NCBI RefSeq assembly: GCF_030376605.1
Contig: NZ_JARRAE010000004.1
Span: forward strand, 186,001-250,000
DNA: 64,000 nucleotides
Source: Pseudochrobactrum sp. sp1633
Lineage (GTDB): Bacteria > Pseudomonadota > Alphaproteobacteria > Rhizobiales > Rhizobiaceae
Direction: 5' to 3'
A program made the position numbers and the translations under genes. This document shows, one piece after another, positions 44,644 to 54,110 of this stretch. Numbering within the stretch: the first letter of the stretch is position 1; each line of letters begins with the position of its first letter. Under the pieces are notes generated by a model that was not told the origin of the DNA, searched no databases, and saw nothing but the letters and a program-made list of their open reading frames with translations.

Positions 44644-45267
44644 TTAGCAAAAACCAGCGGTCTTTAGCAATTGATAAGCTTGCACAACTTCGCGGAAACG
44701 CTCTTCCGAACCGCGATCCCCGCCATTGGCATCGGGATGGTGCTGCTTTACCAGCTCTTTGTAGCGCGACTTGATCGCATCGCTGGTCGAATTTGCCGCA
44801 ATGCCCAATGTGGCAAAAGCTTTGGATTCCAGCGGGCGCGGACGTCTGGTCGGGGTTGCAGCCTCTGCACGGGCTTTGGTCTGTTCAAACAGGTTCAGCG
44901 GATCGCGAATCTTATTGTGATAGGCCGCTGTGCCCGAACGCATACGGGCAAACTGTGTAGCCGTCTGACGGGATGTGGTGTTTTTGGTTGTTGTCCATGT
45001 CGGACGGTCGCCGACAGCCGCATTCTTCTGGAACTTCGCGATTTCTTCATCGCTCAGGCCGGCAAAGGCGTTGAAATTCTTGTTATATTCACGCACATGA
45101 TTAATGCAGAAATGAAGATACAATCCCTCACGCGCACCGCCTGCAGGGGCTTTGTGCGTTCCGGTTTCTTCACATCCTTCCCACTGGCATTGCGGGCCTG
45201 CGGCTTTTTTTTCTTCCTTGCGGGAACGGATACGGATGCTGTCAAAATATTTTGAATTCGTTGTCAT
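44644..45267 (-). CDS. DnaJ-domain protein with an N-terminal Cys/His segment
   Basis: The 207-residue protein carries a J domain at its C-terminus (about residues 147-205) with the HPD motif in KQHHPDANGG, so it should stimulate a DnaK-type Hsp70. The N-terminal half has QCQWEGCEETGTHKAP and LHFCINHVREYN, a C-x4-C...C-x2-H pattern that could bind a metal. The G/F and zinc-finger regions of true DnaJ are missing. It lies next to bolA and cobS, an arrangement common in rhizobia. The client is unknown. Confidence 0.88.
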   Translation of the reverse strand: MTTNSKYFDSIRIRSRKEEKKAAGPQCQWEGCEETGTHKAPAGGAREGLYLHFCINHVREYNKNFNAFAGLSDEEIAKFQKNAAVGDRPTWTTTKNTTSRQTATQFARMRSGTAAYHNKIRDPLNLFEQTKARAEAATPTRRPRPLESKAFATLGIAANSTSDAIKSRYKELVKQHHPDANGGDRGSEERFREVVQAYQLLKTAGFC

Positions 45268-45447
45268 GATATCAATATTACGGGGTCAGATCTGATGATA
45301 CAAGAATTGACATTTCACGGAGTATGACTGAAGCCGAAAGGCTCGATAATCAAAGCAGACGTGAAATCGGGATTTAGCTGCATTATGTATACCGTAACGG
45401 CAACGCATGCGCATAACATAGCCCCTATATGGGGGTAGGAGATCAGA

Positions 45448-45777
45448 ATGTCTATTCCTTTGACGCGACAAGAACGGATTACCGCAAAACTTCGCGATGC
45501 TTTTCAGCCGGTGTTGCTTGATGTCATCAACGAAAGTCATCTTCATGCCGGTCATCATCACACAGATGGCGGCCATGAAGAGGTGTTCGACGGTACCGGT
45601 GAAACACATTACCGCGTTATTATTGTGGCAGAGGCGTTTACAGGATTAAACCGTGTTGACCGCCACCGTGCGATTAATGCGCAGTTGGAAGAAGAGCTGC
45701 ATGCGGGCTTGCATGCGATTGCTCTGGAGCCAAGCGCTCCGGGAGAGCCGACCCGCCGCAACCGTAATCCGGCATAG
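45448..45777 (+). CDS. bolA: BolA-family protein
   Basis: BolA proteins pair with monothiol glutaredoxins in iron-sulfur trafficking and affect envelope and stress responses. The 109-residue product has the family core ITAKLRDAFQPVLLDVINESHLHAGH, with the histidine region likely used in cluster binding, and FTGLNRVDRHRAINAQLEEEL, the class II KH-like helix. AGGAG lies upstream of ATG. A strong terminator follows. Confidence 0.93.
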   Translation: MSIPLTRQERITAKLRDAFQPVLLDVINESHLHAGHHHTDGGHEEVFDGTGETHYRVIIVAEAFTGLNRVDRHRAINAQLEEELHAGLHAIALEPSAPGEPTRRNRNPA

Positions 45778-45785
45778 CAATTTAA

Positions 45786-45819
45786 AAACAAGTAACCGTG
45801 AAAGAGCGGTTACTTGTTT
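45786..45819 (+). terminator. Intrinsic terminator after bolA
   Basis: A perfect 13-bp stem (45786-45798 with 45807-45819) closes an eight-base loop just after the bolA stop and ends in TTT. Confidence 0.88.
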
Positions 45820-45890
45820 CATTTGAAATCTGCTGTTATGTGAGTAGCAGTGAGCCTCAGGCTCTTCCGTAAGCGTTTAACGTTAAGCAA

Positions 45891-45945
45891 CGCATCCATT
45901 CCGGTCTTACACCGGCAAAAATCCTGCTGCCGCAGGAAGGATGCG
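45891..45945 (+). ncRNA. Candidate three-way-junction leader RNA
   Basis: Outer arms cgcatcc (45891-45897) and ggatgcg (45939-45945) pair perfectly and enclose two complete hairpins: ccggt/accgg (45901-45915) and tcctgc/gcagga (45922-45937). The 55-base module ends 35 bases before the DUF2798 start. It matches no riboswitch class I can name. Confidence 0.4.
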
Positions 45946-45980
45946 CCTATGTGTAAGATCGCAAATTTACGGAAATGATT

Positions 45981-46241
45981 ATGCAATCTTCCCAAACTGT
46001 CTCTGCTTTTCCTAAACTTCCGGCGCGTTACATTCCGGTTGTGATGCCTTTTATTCTCTCTGTGCTGATGACCTTTGTTGTGTCCCTGATCGCCACACTG
46101 AAAAATCTCGGGTTCAAGGCTGATCTGCTGTCGCATTGGATGCCTGCATGGGGGCTGTCATGGCTTGTGGCGTTTCCGGTGCTGTTACTGGTACTGCCAC
46201 TGGTGCGGCGTCTGGTCGGCATTGTGTGCCACAAACCTTGA
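45981..46241 (+). CDS. DUF2798 small membrane protein
   Basis: The 86-residue protein has two hydrophobic segments (about 18-38 and 55-77) separated by a short loop with NLGF, and the family start of a basic Pro-containing segment (LPARYIPVVMPF). ATG 45981 is preferred over 45975 because GGA sits seven bases upstream. Function of the family is unknown. It is preceded by a possible structured leader and followed by a strong bidirectional terminator. Confidence 0.85.
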   Translation: MQSSQTVSAFPKLPARYIPVVMPFILSVLMTFVVSLIATLKNLGFKADLLSHWMPAWGLSWLVAFPVLLLVLPLVRRLVGIVCHKP

Positions 46242-46251
46242 GTACTTAAAC

Positions 46252-46288
46252 AAAAAACGCTCGCAAAGATCATTTGCGAGCGTTTTTT
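46252..46288. terminator. Bidirectional intrinsic terminator, DUF2798/aroB
   Basis: A perfect 16-bp stem (46252-46267 with 46273-46288) closes a five-base loop and has A-run and T-run arms on both sides. It serves both convergent genes. Confidence 0.93.
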
Positions 46289-46308
46289 TAGATTGATGAT
46301 TTAAAATT

Positions 46309-47433
46309 TTAAGCCAGTTTTTCCTGCAGGAAAGCCTGCACGTCAGCAGCATTCACATCTTTGGCGATGAAAGACCGGCCAAGACCGCGGGTGAGGATGA
46401 AGGTCAGCGCACCGCGCGAGACTTTCTTGTCCTGTGCGATATAGGACATCAGCACATCTGCTGACGGCAGGCCGGCAATTTCTTTCATCGAGACCGGCAG
46501 GCCGACAGCTTTCAAATGGGCTTCAACCCGCGTAGCAATATCTTCTGAGATCAGGCCAAGCCGTGCGGAGAACTGATGCGCCAGCACCATGCCGATGGCA
46601 ACCGCTTCACCATGCACTAGGCGTGCAGAATCATAATTGGTGGCTGTTTCGAGTGCATGGCCGAATGTATGGCCGAGATTGAGCAAGGCACGATCACCGG
46701 TTTCACGCTCATCGCGGGCGACAACGGCCGCTTTGGCGCGGCAGGAGGTGGCAATGGCCTGTTGGCGCGCGGCGCCGCCTGCAAAGACACTCTGCCAGTT
46801 GTTTTCCAGCCATTCGAAGAATTCCGGCTGGTCGATCAGGCCGTATTTGGCAACTTCTGCATAACCGGCTGCAAATTCGCGCTTGCTCAGCGTGTCGAGA
46901 ATATCCGTATCGGCCAACACCAGCTGCGGCTGATTAAAAACGCCGACAAGGTTTTTACCGTATCCGGTGTTGATGCCGGTTTTGCCGCCGACAGAAGAAT
47001 CAACCTGCGCCAGCAGCGAAGTCGGGATTTGAATGAAATTCATGCCGCGACGTACAATACCGGCAACAAAACCGGCAAGATCACCGATCACACCACCGCC
47101 CAGTGCAATCACGGCATCACCGCGCTCTAAACGGGCTTTGAGAACCTCGTTGGTCACGGTTTCAAGGGTAGCAAAACCTTTGGATTTTTCACCGGCAGCA
47201 ACCACAACCGGTGTGGCGGTAATGCCTGCCGCTTCCAAAGCGCTGAGCAAGGACGGCAGATGCAGCTTTGCAAGATTTTCATCGGTGACCACAGCTGCGC
47301 GGATGCCTGGCAGGCGCGAAGCAATTTCCTGACCGGCGCGGGCAATCAGACCGCTGCCGATCAGAATATCATAAGAGCGTTCTCCCAGAGATACATGAAC
47401 GGTTTCGGTTGCGATATGTCCGGTAGATGTCAT
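46309..47433 (-). CDS. aroB: 3-Dehydroquinate synthase
   Basis: AroB converts DAHP to 3-dehydroquinate, the second shikimate-pathway step, using NAD+ and a divalent metal. The 374-residue product has the NAD-binding [19 protein letters not shown] near residue 105. [24 protein letters not shown] and [12 protein letters not shown] with metal-binding histidines follow. ATG 47433 fits the family start. An in-frame upstream ATG at 47520 would overlap aroK. It follows aroK by 22 bases on the minus strand. Confidence 0.96.
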   Translation of the reverse strand: MTSTGHIATETVHVSLGERSYDILIGSGLIARAGQEIASRLPGIRAAVVTDENLAKLHLPSLLSALEAAGITATPVVVAAGEKSKGFATLETVTNEVLKARLERGDAVIALGGGVIGDLAGFVAGIVRRGMNFIQIPTSLLAQVDSSVGGKTGINTGYGKNLVGVFNQPQLVLADTDILDTLSKREFAAGYAEVAKYGLIDQPEFFEWLENNWQSVFAGGAARQQAIATSCRAKAAVVARDERETGDRALLNLGHTFGHALETATNYDSARLVHGEAVAIGMVLAHQFSARLGLISEDIATRVEAHLKAVGLPVSMKEIAGLPSADVLMSYIAQDKKVSRGALTFILTRGLGRSFIAKDVNAADVQAFLQEKLA

Positions 47434-47455
47434 GGGAGATACTCGTTGTTGACGG

Positions 47456-48064
47456 TCAATGGGTGACTGGTTGGGTGCGGTGCAGGTGCTCCAGCAATAG
47501 ATTGATGACTTCCTGTGCAATCACTTCACGTTTTTCGTCGCGCGACATGATACTGAGATCGGCGGTTGCATAGACAGGGTAGCGCTCGGTCATCAGCTTC
47601 TGCATAACCGCGCGCGGATCATCGTTTTTCAAAAGCGGGCGATCCTGACGGCGCAGTACACGCTCCATCAGCACATCAAGTTCTGCGTTAAGCCACACGG
47701 AAATACCAGCCTGAGCAATGCTCTCGCGGGTCTGATCATTCATGAAAGCACCACCGCCGGTTGCCAGAATCATCGGTCCGCCTTCCAGCAGGCGCTGCAT
47801 GACGCGGCGTTCAAGATCGCGGAATTCCGGCTCGCCGTAAGAGGCAAACAATTCGGTAACACTCATGCGGGAGACATTTTCGATTTCGGTGTCGAGATCG
47901 TAAAACGGCAATTCCAGCAAAGCGGCCATCTTTTTGCCGATCGTGGATTTGCCTGCTCCCATAAGGCCGACCAGCACCACAGGGCGCTGACCCAAGATGG
48001 ACTTAATTTCTTCGGCTTGCTGACGCAAAACTGTCTGATCAGTTTTTTTGTTTTGGTTCGGCAT
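47456..48064 (-). CDS. aroK: Shikimate kinase
   Basis: AroK phosphorylates shikimate with ATP. The P-loop [15 protein letters not shown] is near residues 33-47. The shikimate-binding DLDTEIE...[11 protein letters not shown] region and GGGAF motif follow, with the LID arginine in [11 protein letters not shown] 48064 is chosen; the upstream in-frame ATG at 48115 adds a basic segment not seen in the family. The aroK-aroB pair is an operon. In relatives as I recall, the gene upstream of aroK is the small protein next to xerD; here it is xerC. Confidence 0.95.
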   Translation of the reverse strand: MPNQNKKTDQTVLRQQAEEIKSILGQRPVVLVGLMGAGKSTIGKKMAALLELPFYDLDTEIENVSRMSVTELFASYGEPEFRDLERRVMQRLLEGGPMILATGGGAFMNDQTRESIAQAGISVWLNAELDVLMERVLRRQDRPLLKNDDPRAVMQKLMTERYPVYATADLSIMSRDEKREVIAQEVINLLLEHLHRTQPVTH

Positions 48065-48172
48065 CGTCTTCTTCTCGTGACGGTGCTTCCGTTTGAAACA
48101 CTTAACCCAAGTCAATCGCTTCTGATCTGCGGCTTGTCAAGAAAGATCAGTGATTTTTGACTATTGTATCGG

Positions 48173-49138
48173 TCAGGCGCGTGGATGGGCTTTATCGTAA
48201 ATTTCCAGCAGGCGATCCGTATCCACGCCGGTATAGACCTGCGTGGTTGAGAGGCTGGCATGGCCGAGTAGCTCCTGAATGGTGCGCAGATCACCGCCGC
48301 GTGCCAAAAGATGGGTGGCAAAAGAATGCCGCAAGGCATGGGGCGTTGCGGTTTCCGGCAGGTTGAGCGCGGAGCGCATCTTCTGCATTTCCCGCTGAAT
48401 GATGCCCGCCTGTAATGCGCCGCCTTTGGCTCCGCGAAAGAGCGGAACACCGGTCGTTAAATGATAGGGGCAGAGGCGGCGATATTCGCCAATCGCCTGA
48501 TGAACAGCAGGCAGCAGCGGCACAAGACGGCTCTTGCCGCCTTTACCTGTAATCGTCAGAGAACGGGCGGTTGTATCGGCCACGGCCTCAGGTGTCAGCG
48601 CAAGAGCTTCGGAAATACGCAAGCCGCAGCCGTAAAGCAGTGTCAGCACGGCAGCATTGCGTGCGGCAATCCACGGTTCTTCTGCCAGTTGCTGCTGCGT
48701 ATTAACAACCCGCAGAGCTGCATCTGCGGTTAAAGGTTTCGGCAGCGATTTCGGCTGGCGCGGTGCGCGGATGGCACTGGCGCCAGCTGCATTGGCCAGT
48801 CCCTGCTTTTCCAAGTATCGTAGTAGGGAGCGCACACCGGCAAGGCCGCGCCCGAGAGTACGCGCACCCGCACCGTCATTGCGGCGTGATGCCAGATAGG
48901 AGCGCAAGTCCGAAACGCGTAAATCAGAGACATCTTTCAGCGCCGGAGGTGTGCCCAAATGTCCGGTCATAAATTGCAGGAACTGACGGGTGTCGCGCTC
49001 ATAAGCATCCAGTGTATGGGCAGCCAGCCTGCGGCTGTTGCTCAGGCTGCCAAGCCAGTCCTGACGCGCCTGATTGAGATCAGGTGCTGCAATAATCAGA
49101 AATTCTGCTTTTGAGGTTTCGGTTTTGGCCGTTTGCAT
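48173..49138 (-). CDS. xerC: Site-specific tyrosine recombinase XerC
   Basis: XerC is the partner of XerD at dif. The N-terminal SAM-like domain (about 20-130) precedes the catalytic domain with R174, H267-x-x-R270, H293 and nucleophile Y302. The 321-residue length is normal. ATG 49138 gives a typical N-terminus. I call it XerC because the other Xer gene has the accA neighbour of XerD. It is divergent from rimM, with 91 bases between them. priA, the neighbour I recall in relatives, is not here. Confidence 0.92.
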   Translation of the reverse strand: MQTAKTETSKAEFLIIAAPDLNQARQDWLGSLSNSRRLAAHTLDAYERDTRQFLQFMTGHLGTPPALKDVSDLRVSDLRSYLASRRNDGAGARTLGRGLAGVRSLLRYLEKQGLANAAGASAIRAPRQPKSLPKPLTADAALRVVNTQQQLAEEPWIAARNAAVLTLLYGCGLRISEALALTPEAVADTTARSLTITGKGGKSRLVPLLPAVHQAIGEYRRLCPYHLTTGVPLFRGAKGGALQAGIIQREMQKMRSALNLPETATPHALRHSFATHLLARGGDLRTIQELLGHASLSTTQVYTGVDTDRLLEIYDKAHPRA

Positions 49139-49229
49139 GGATTGAATCTGTAATCCGGTTATCTTAATAAAAATAGAGTTTCTCATGGCGAGGTTACAGA
49201 ACCGTTGCCGCCACAATCTAAGGTCTTTC

Positions 49230-49859
49230 ATGTCTTCTCAGAAAAAAGGCACCCAAATGCGGGTTGCAAATCTTGATAATCCAGTTCAGCTCGCTGTGAT
49301 CGGCGCGGCGCATGGCATCAAAGGGGAAGTGCGCGTTAAAACCTATACAGGCGACCCGCTGGATCTTGGTTCCTATGGCTTGCTTTATGATGCAACCGGC
49401 AAGAGCTATGAAATCCTGTCGATCCGTCCAAGCAAAACGGTAGTCGTAGTGCGCTTTGCTGGTGTTGAGGATCGCAATGCGGCGGAAGCGCTGAACGGTA
49501 CTGAGCTTTATGTCGATCATGCGCAACTGCCGCAGGATCTCGATGAGGATGAATTTTATTACACTGATCTGATCGGCCTTGCCCTGCGCGACAATGAAGG
49601 CGTGTCCTATGGCAAAGTCTCTGCCGTGTTTAATTTCGGCGGCGGTGATGTGCTGGAGATCAAAGAGAGCGGTAAAAAGCCGGTTATGATCCCTTTCACG
49701 CAAATATCAGTACCAAAGATTGTTATGGCTGAAGGATATATTCTGGTTGATCCGCTGGCTGCCGGTCTGATTGATGACGGATCAAGCTCTGCCGATGAAG
49801 AGGGCGATGAAGCTGAAACCGATGCGCCTGAAACTGATGATGACGGATGGGCGCGGTAA
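49230..49859 (+). CDS. rimM: Ribosome maturation factor RimM
   Basis: RimM binds S19 and helps mature the 30S head. The N-terminal RimM barrel ([25 protein letters not shown]) and C-terminal PRC-barrel (YYTDLIGL...[17 protein letters not shown]) are complete. A 25-residue acidic tail ends the protein. ATG 49230 is chosen because AAGG lies six bases before it; ATG 49257 would be closer to homologues. The stop overlaps the trmD start (TAATG). rpsP, which usually precedes rimM, is missing. Confidence 0.94.
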   Translation: MSSQKKGTQMRVANLDNPVQLAVIGAAHGIKGEVRVKTYTGDPLDLGSYGLLYDATGKSYEILSIRPSKTVVVVRFAGVEDRNAAEALNGTELYVDHAQLPQDLDEDEFYYTDLIGLALRDNEGVSYGKVSAVFNFGGGDVLEIKESGKKPVMIPFTQISVPKIVMAEGYILVDPLAAGLIDDGSSSADEEGDEAETDAPETDDDGWAR

Positions 49860-50554
49860 TGGGTTTTAAAGCATCTGTCCTGACCCTTTATCCCGAAATG
49901 TTTCCGGGGCCTTTGGGCGCTGCGCTCGCAGGCCGTGCCTTACGCGATGATAAATGGCAGCTCGAAACTGTGCAGATCCGAGATTTCGCCCCCGACAAAC
50001 ATCGCATGGTAGATGACACACCGGCTGGCGGCAGCGCTGGCATGGTGATGAAGCCGGACGTGGTAGCGCGTGCGCTCGACAGCTTAGAGCAGGACAACCG
50101 TCCACGCATTCTGATGAGCCCGCGTGGACGCCCGTTAACGCAGGATTTGGTGCGTGAACTGGCGAGCGGCGAGGGTGCAGTGATTCTCTGCGGACGCTTT
50201 GAAGGCGTGGATGAGCGCGTTATTGAAGCGCGCAATCTGATGGAAGTCTCCGTCGGCGATTATATTCTCTCCGGTGGTGAAACCGGTGCGCTGGTGCTGC
50301 TTGATGCGATAGTGCGACTGATTCCGGGGGTGATGGGTAATCATGAATCCGGTGAGACCGAGAGTTTTGAAACCGGCCTGCTTGAGCATCCGCATTATAC
50401 CCGTCCGCAGGAATGGGAAGGGCGTTCGATCCCTGCGGTGCTGACCTCCGGCAATCATAAGGCGGTCGATCAGTGGCGGCTGGAAGAAGCAAAGCGCATT
50501 ACCCGTGAGCGCCGCCCTGATTTGTGGGAAGCTTACCAGAAGAAGAGCAAATGA
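49859..50554 (+). CDS. trmD: tRNA (guanine(37)-N(1))-methyltransferase TrmD
   Basis: TrmD methylates N1 of G37 next to the anticodon. The trefoil-knot SPOUT fold shows [10 protein letters not shown] near residue 87, [12 protein letters not shown] near residue 109, and the SAM-site GDYILSGGE near 133. The 231-residue length is standard. It is coupled to rimM by a one-base overlap, and its stop overlaps the DUF4260 start. Confidence 0.96.
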   Translation: MGFKASVLTLYPEMFPGPLGAALAGRALRDDKWQLETVQIRDFAPDKHRMVDDTPAGGSAGMVMKPDVVARALDSLEQDNRPRILMSPRGRPLTQDLVRELASGEGAVILCGRFEGVDERVIEARNLMEVSVGDYILSGGETGALVLLDAIVRLIPGVMGNHESGETESFETGLLEHPHYTRPQEWEGRSIPAVLTSGNHKAVDQWRLEEAKRITRERRPDLWEAYQKKSK

Positions 50555-50907
50555 TGCAGGCTCTACGGCGTGCGGAATATGCTGCTGTTTTGCTGATTGC
50601 GCTTTGGTTTTATGCGCAAAGTGGTGCAAGCTGGTGGTGGTTTGCGCTGTTGTTTCTGGTGCCTGACCTGACAATGGCTGGCTATGCATTTGGCAATCGC
50701 ATCGGTGCGGCGGTCTATAATGCCGGTCATAGCATTATGGGTGTGACAGTGCTTGGCCTGTTAATGCATTTTTCAGAGCAGGACTGGCTCTGGCCTTATG
50801 TGCTGATCTGGTCAGCGCATATCGCTTTCGATCGGATGTTAGGCTACGGGCTGAAATATACGTCTAGCTTTCAGGATACGCATTTGGGGCGTATCGGGCG
50901 CAACTGA
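50551..50907 (+). CDS. DUF4260 membrane protein
   Basis: The 118-residue protein has about four hydrophobic segments and the family's ending with [15 protein letters not shown]. The start overlaps the trmD stop codon (ATGA), so it is translated with trmD. Function is unknown. Position between trmD and rplS is unusual, since these two are often adjacent. Confidence 0.87.
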   Translation: MMQALRRAEYAAVLLIALWFYAQSGASWWWFALLFLVPDLTMAGYAFGNRIGAAVYNAGHSIMGVTVLGLLMHFSEQDWLWPYVLIWSAHIAFDRMLGYGLKYTSSFQDTHLGRIGRN

Positions 50908-50939
50908 ATCAGAACTTGTTGCAGACAGAGTTGATTCAC

Positions 50940-50964
50940 AGGCGGTAATAGTGTATTGCCGCCT
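50940..50964 (+). repeat. Hairpin upstream of rplS
   Basis: An 11-bp stem with one G-T pair (50940-50950 with 50954-50964) closes a three-base loop. It lies 33 bases after the DUF4260 stop and 155 bases before rplS. No T-run follows. It may be a 3' end or part of the rplS leader. Confidence 0.5.
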
Positions 50965-51118
50965 CACATTTCGGGATTTCCTGAGATCCAATTTTCGTTG
51001 ACCTGAAATCAATGAGTAGTGAAACCGCTCCTGCCTTTACGGCATAGCATGACGGCAAAGACTGTTTTGCAAGTGATAGCGCTCTGACTGTTCGAGAAGA
51101 ATCAGAAGGATAAAAACT

Positions 51119-51553
51119 ATGAACATTATTAAGCAGCTTGAAGCTGAACAGATTGCAAAAATTTCCGAAAAGCGCGTTCTGCCTGTTTTCGACGCCGGTG
51201 ACACTGTTCGCGTTCTCGTACGCGTAACTGAAGGCACACGTACACGTGTACAGGCTTACGAAGGCGTTTGCATTGCCCGTTCGGGTGCAGGTCTGCAGGA
51301 AAGCTTCACCGTTCGTAAAATTTCTTACGGCGAAGGCGTAGAGCGCGTATTCCCTGTTTATTCTCCGCTGGTTGAAGGCGTTGAAGTTGTTCGTCGCGGT
51401 AAAGTCCGTCGTGCGAAACTTTACTACCTTCGTGGTCTTACCGGTAAGGCTGCCCGTATCGTTGAGAAAAAAGACAATCGTTCGAAAGCAGAACGTGAAG
51501 CAGACAAGCGCGCCGCTGAGCGTGATGCTGCTGCAAAGACTGCTGCAGAATAA
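51119..51553 (+). CDS. rplS: 50S ribosomal protein L19
   Basis: L19 sits at the 30S-50S interface. The 144-residue protein has the core [26 protein letters not shown] and the [38 protein letters not shown] segment. A C-terminal tail of about 27 residues, rich in Lys, Arg, Ala and Asp, extends beyond the short bacterial form, which is usual in rhizobia. AGGA lies upstream of ATG. A terminator follows. Confidence 0.97.
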   Translation: MNIIKQLEAEQIAKISEKRVLPVFDAGDTVRVLVRVTEGTRTRVQAYEGVCIARSGAGLQESFTVRKISYGEGVERVFPVYSPLVEGVEVVRRGKVRRAKLYYLRGLTGKAARIVEKKDNRSKAEREADKRAAERDAAAKTAAE

Positions 51554-51589
51554 TTTCTGCAATTTACGATTTTTCGAATTCCAATTGAT

Positions 51590-51617
51590 AAGGGCGGCCT
51601 CAGGGTCGCCCTTTTCT
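51590..51617 (+). terminator. Intrinsic terminator after rplS
   Basis: aagggcg (51590-51596) pairs with cgccctt (51607-51613), with inner gcc/ggt pairing, and runs into a T-rich tract. Confidence 0.85.
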
Positions 51618-51710
51618 TTTTGCAAAGATTAAATGCCGCTTGGGTAATAATCTTGCTGCGACACCCTGTTACGCTTGTCATTTCTTGACGAAATCGTGTG
51701 ACAGGTGCAT

Positions 51711-51746
51711 ATGAACCATAATCATATCGGTTCTGTGGTGCTGTGA
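51711..51746 (+). promoter_or_regulatory. Candidate leader peptide of leuC
   Basis: An 11-codon open frame after AGGTG ends in Ile-Gly-Ser-Val-Val-Leu. Its last codons overlap the left arm of a 9-bp hairpin (51730-51738 with 51764-51772) that lies before the leuC ribosome-binding site. This would suit translation-linked control by branched-chain amino acids. Confidence 0.35.
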
Positions 51747-51795
51747 TTGCCGGGAGGTAATAGCCGCAGAACGCTTGCAAAGGATATCAAGAGCC

Positions 51796-53205
51796 ATGAG
51801 CGCGCCGCGTACACTCTATGACAAGATCTGGGACGATCATCTGGTAGATCAGCAGGATGACGGTACCTGCCTGCTTTATATTGATCGCCATCTTGTGCAT
51901 GAAGTGACCAGCCCGCAGGCTTTTGAAGGTTTGCGCATGAGCGGCCGTAAGGTTCGTCACCCTGAACGCACGCTGGCTGTGGTTGATCACAATGTGCCGA
52001 CTTCGGCGGATCGCGTGAACGGCATTAAGAACGAAGAAAGCCGTATTCAGGTTGAAGCTCTGGCCAAAAATGCGGCCGAGTTCGGCGTTGAATATTACTC
52101 CGAGCGCGATAAGCGTCAGGGCGTTGTGCATATTGTTGGCCCTGAACAGGGCTTTACCCTGCCGGGTATGACCATTGTTTGCGGCGATAGCCACACCTCA
52201 ACCCACGGCGCTTTCGGCTCGTTAGCGCATGGTATCGGCACATCTGAAGTGGAACATGTGCTGGCAACGCAGACACTGATCCAGAAAAAGGCCAAAAACA
52301 TGCTTGTGCGTGTGGATGGCAAACTGGCATCGGGTGTGACCGCCAAGGACATCACACTGGCGATCATCGGTAAAATCGGCACTGCCGGCGGTACCGGTTA
52401 TGTGATCGAATATGCCGGCGATGCAATCACCTCTTTGAGCATGGAAGGCCGCATGACGGTCTGTAATATGTCGATTGAAGGTGGCGCACGCGCAGGCCTG
52501 ATCGCACCGGATGCGACAACTTTTGATTATATTCAAGGCAAGCCGCGCGCCCCTAAAGGTGAACAGCTTGAGCAGGCTCTGACTTACTGGAAGACCCTGA
52601 GCACGGATGAAGGTGCGCATTTTGATAAGATTGTGACCCTTAATGCTGCTGAAATCTCACCGGTTGTCACATGGGGTTCTTCACCGGAAGACGTGGTTTT
52701 TGTAACCGATGTGGTGCCTAACCCTGATGATATTCAGGACGACACCAAGCGTTCCTCGAAATGGCGTGCGCTGGAATATATGGATCTGAAGCCTGGCACC
52801 AAGATCACTGATATTGCGATTGATCGCGTCTTTATCGGTTCCTGCACCAATGGCCGTATTGAAGATTTGCGCGATGCAGCACGTATGGTTGAAGGAAAAA
52901 AAGTTGCCTCCACCGTTAATGCGATGATCGTTCCGGGCTCCGGCCTTGTGAAAGAACAGGCTGAAGCTGAAGGTCTGGATAAGATCTTTATCGAAGCGGG
53001 TTTTGACTGGCGCGAACCGGGCTGCTCCATGTGTCTGGCAATGAATGATGACCGCCTGAAGCCGGGTGAGCGTTGTGCATCCACTTCAAACCGTAACTTT
53101 GAAGGTCGTCAGGGCTTTAAGGGCCGCACGCATCTGGTATCACCTGCAATGGCAGCGGCAGCAGCCGTGGCTGGGCACTTCGTAGATATCCGCGACTGGA
53201 ACTAA
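51796..53205 (+). CDS. leuC: 3-Isopropylmalate dehydratase large subunit
   Basis: LeuC with LeuD isomerises 2- to 3-isopropylmalate in leucine synthesis, using a [4Fe-4S] cluster. The 469-residue protein has [12 protein letters not shown] near residue 130, the cluster cysteines in [13 protein letters not shown] (about 348) and GCSMCLAMN (about 408 and 411), and a C-terminal [10 protein letters not shown] motif. ATG 51796 gives the family start [12 protein letters not shown]. leuD is not in the window. Confidence 0.97.
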   Translation: MSAPRTLYDKIWDDHLVDQQDDGTCLLYIDRHLVHEVTSPQAFEGLRMSGRKVRHPERTLAVVDHNVPTSADRVNGIKNEESRIQVEALAKNAAEFGVEYYSERDKRQGVVHIVGPEQGFTLPGMTIVCGDSHTSTHGAFGSLAHGIGTSEVEHVLATQTLIQKKAKNMLVRVDGKLASGVTAKDITLAIIGKIGTAGGTGYVIEYAGDAITSLSMEGRMTVCNMSIEGGARAGLIAPDATTFDYIQGKPRAPKGEQLEQALTYWKTLSTDEGAHFDKIVTLNAAEISPVVTWGSSPEDVVFVTDVVPNPDDIQDDTKRSSKWRALEYMDLKPGTKITDIAIDRVFIGSCTNGRIEDLRDAARMVEGKKVASTVNAMIVPGSGLVKEQAEAEGLDKIFIEAGFDWREPGCSMCLAMNDDRLKPGERCASTSNRNFEGRQGFKGRTHLVSPAMAAAAAVAGHFVDIRDWN

Positions 53206-53225
53206 GTTTTTCAGCTTTAAAAAAT

Positions 53226-53264
53226 AAAACCCGCTCATTGCGTAAGATCAATGGGCGGGTTTTT
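53226..53264 (+). terminator. Intrinsic terminator after leuC
   Basis: A 15-bp stem with one G-T pair (53226-53240 with 53249-53263) is followed by a T-run. Confidence 0.9.
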
Positions 53265-53348
53265 CTTTTCAGCTAAAACTGCGCTGATTAGACTGGCGTT
53301 TTCTGATGAAGCCGCTACTCTGGTTCTTATTCGGAAAGGGAAGGTTGT

Positions 53349-53816
53349 ATGACACAGGATCACGCTATTGATATTTCATTGCTTCACTTACGTGATGCCC
53401 GTGAACTTGCGCCTTTGCTGGCCGATTATGCGCAGGCGCTGAAGCGCGGTGCGCCGCGCCGCCCCGATGAATATTATGCCGAAAAACTGCTGCAGGATCG
53501 CAGCGCCGAATTGCTCGGTGCCCGTATTGATGGCGTGCTCGTCGGCTTTGTGATTTTCTACGATCTGCCGGAGCCGGTCTCGGGCATGCGTGCAGGACAG
53601 GTGGATCATATTTATGTACACCATGACCACCGTAAAAAAGGTATCGCCAAAGCATTGATTGATGTGCTGGCGGACAAGGCGGAAGAGCGCACATGGAGCA
53701 AGCTGTCACTCAATGCACCACGCCAGCCGGAAGACGGTCGCAAGCTCTATGAGCAGGTGGCTGCAACTGCCGACTGGAGCAGCTTTGTGATTCGTTTTGC
53801 ACCGCATGTCGGCTAA
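53349..53816 (+). CDS. GNAT-family N-acetyltransferase
   Basis: The 155-residue protein has a GNAT fold. Motif A lies in VDHIYVHHDHRKKGIAKALID near residues 92-112, where the R/Q-x-x-G-x-G/A acetyl-CoA loop is RKKGIA. The end, KLYEQV, is typical of motif B. The substrate cannot be told from sequence. It stands alone between the leuC terminator and the sdh leader. Confidence 0.9.
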   Translation: MTQDHAIDISLLHLRDARELAPLLADYAQALKRGAPRRPDEYYAEKLLQDRSAELLGARIDGVLVGFVIFYDLPEPVSGMRAGQVDHIYVHHDHRKKGIAKALIDVLADKAEERTWSKLSLNAPRQPEDGRKLYEQVAATADWSSFVIRFAPHVG

Positions 53817-53874
53817 AAGCGCATAAACACCATTTAAGCGTGCAAATTCAGGACAATTTCTTATGCTTCAGATT

Positions 53875-54054
53875 TTATTTTTCTGAGGCATGATCGAAAA
53901 TAGCCCGCATAAAACCGTTTAAAACGTCCTCTCCTTGCTCAGGTGCGACTAATTGCATGGCTGGTCGCATAGTTGTGACTTTGACGTGGTGATAAAAGCG
54001 CAGTAGATAAGCCTTAACATGGTCGTCCTTTAAACGATCTTGGCCGTATTCGCT
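53875..54054 (-). pseudogene. Possible gene remnant (59 open codons, no start)
   Basis: Minus-strand frame from 54054 to the stop at 53875 is open for 59 codons and is bounded upstream by a TAG. The predicted residues have a protein-like mix, with segments such as YHHVKVTTMRPAMQL and an acidic-amphipathic end. There is no in-frame ATG near the 5' side. It could be the 3' remnant of a lost gene, or chance. I do not recognise a family. Confidence 0.25.
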
Positions 54055-54110
54055 CTACTGCGCGGCTCCTGAGTATTTAAAGCTCATGAATCGTACAGCA
54101 TGTTAAAATG

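Noticed and set aside
44432-44650. 72-codon minus-strand frame between cobS and the J-domain gene
   Set aside because: It overlaps the J-domain gene end and a hairpin, has no ribosome-binding site and no family resemblance.
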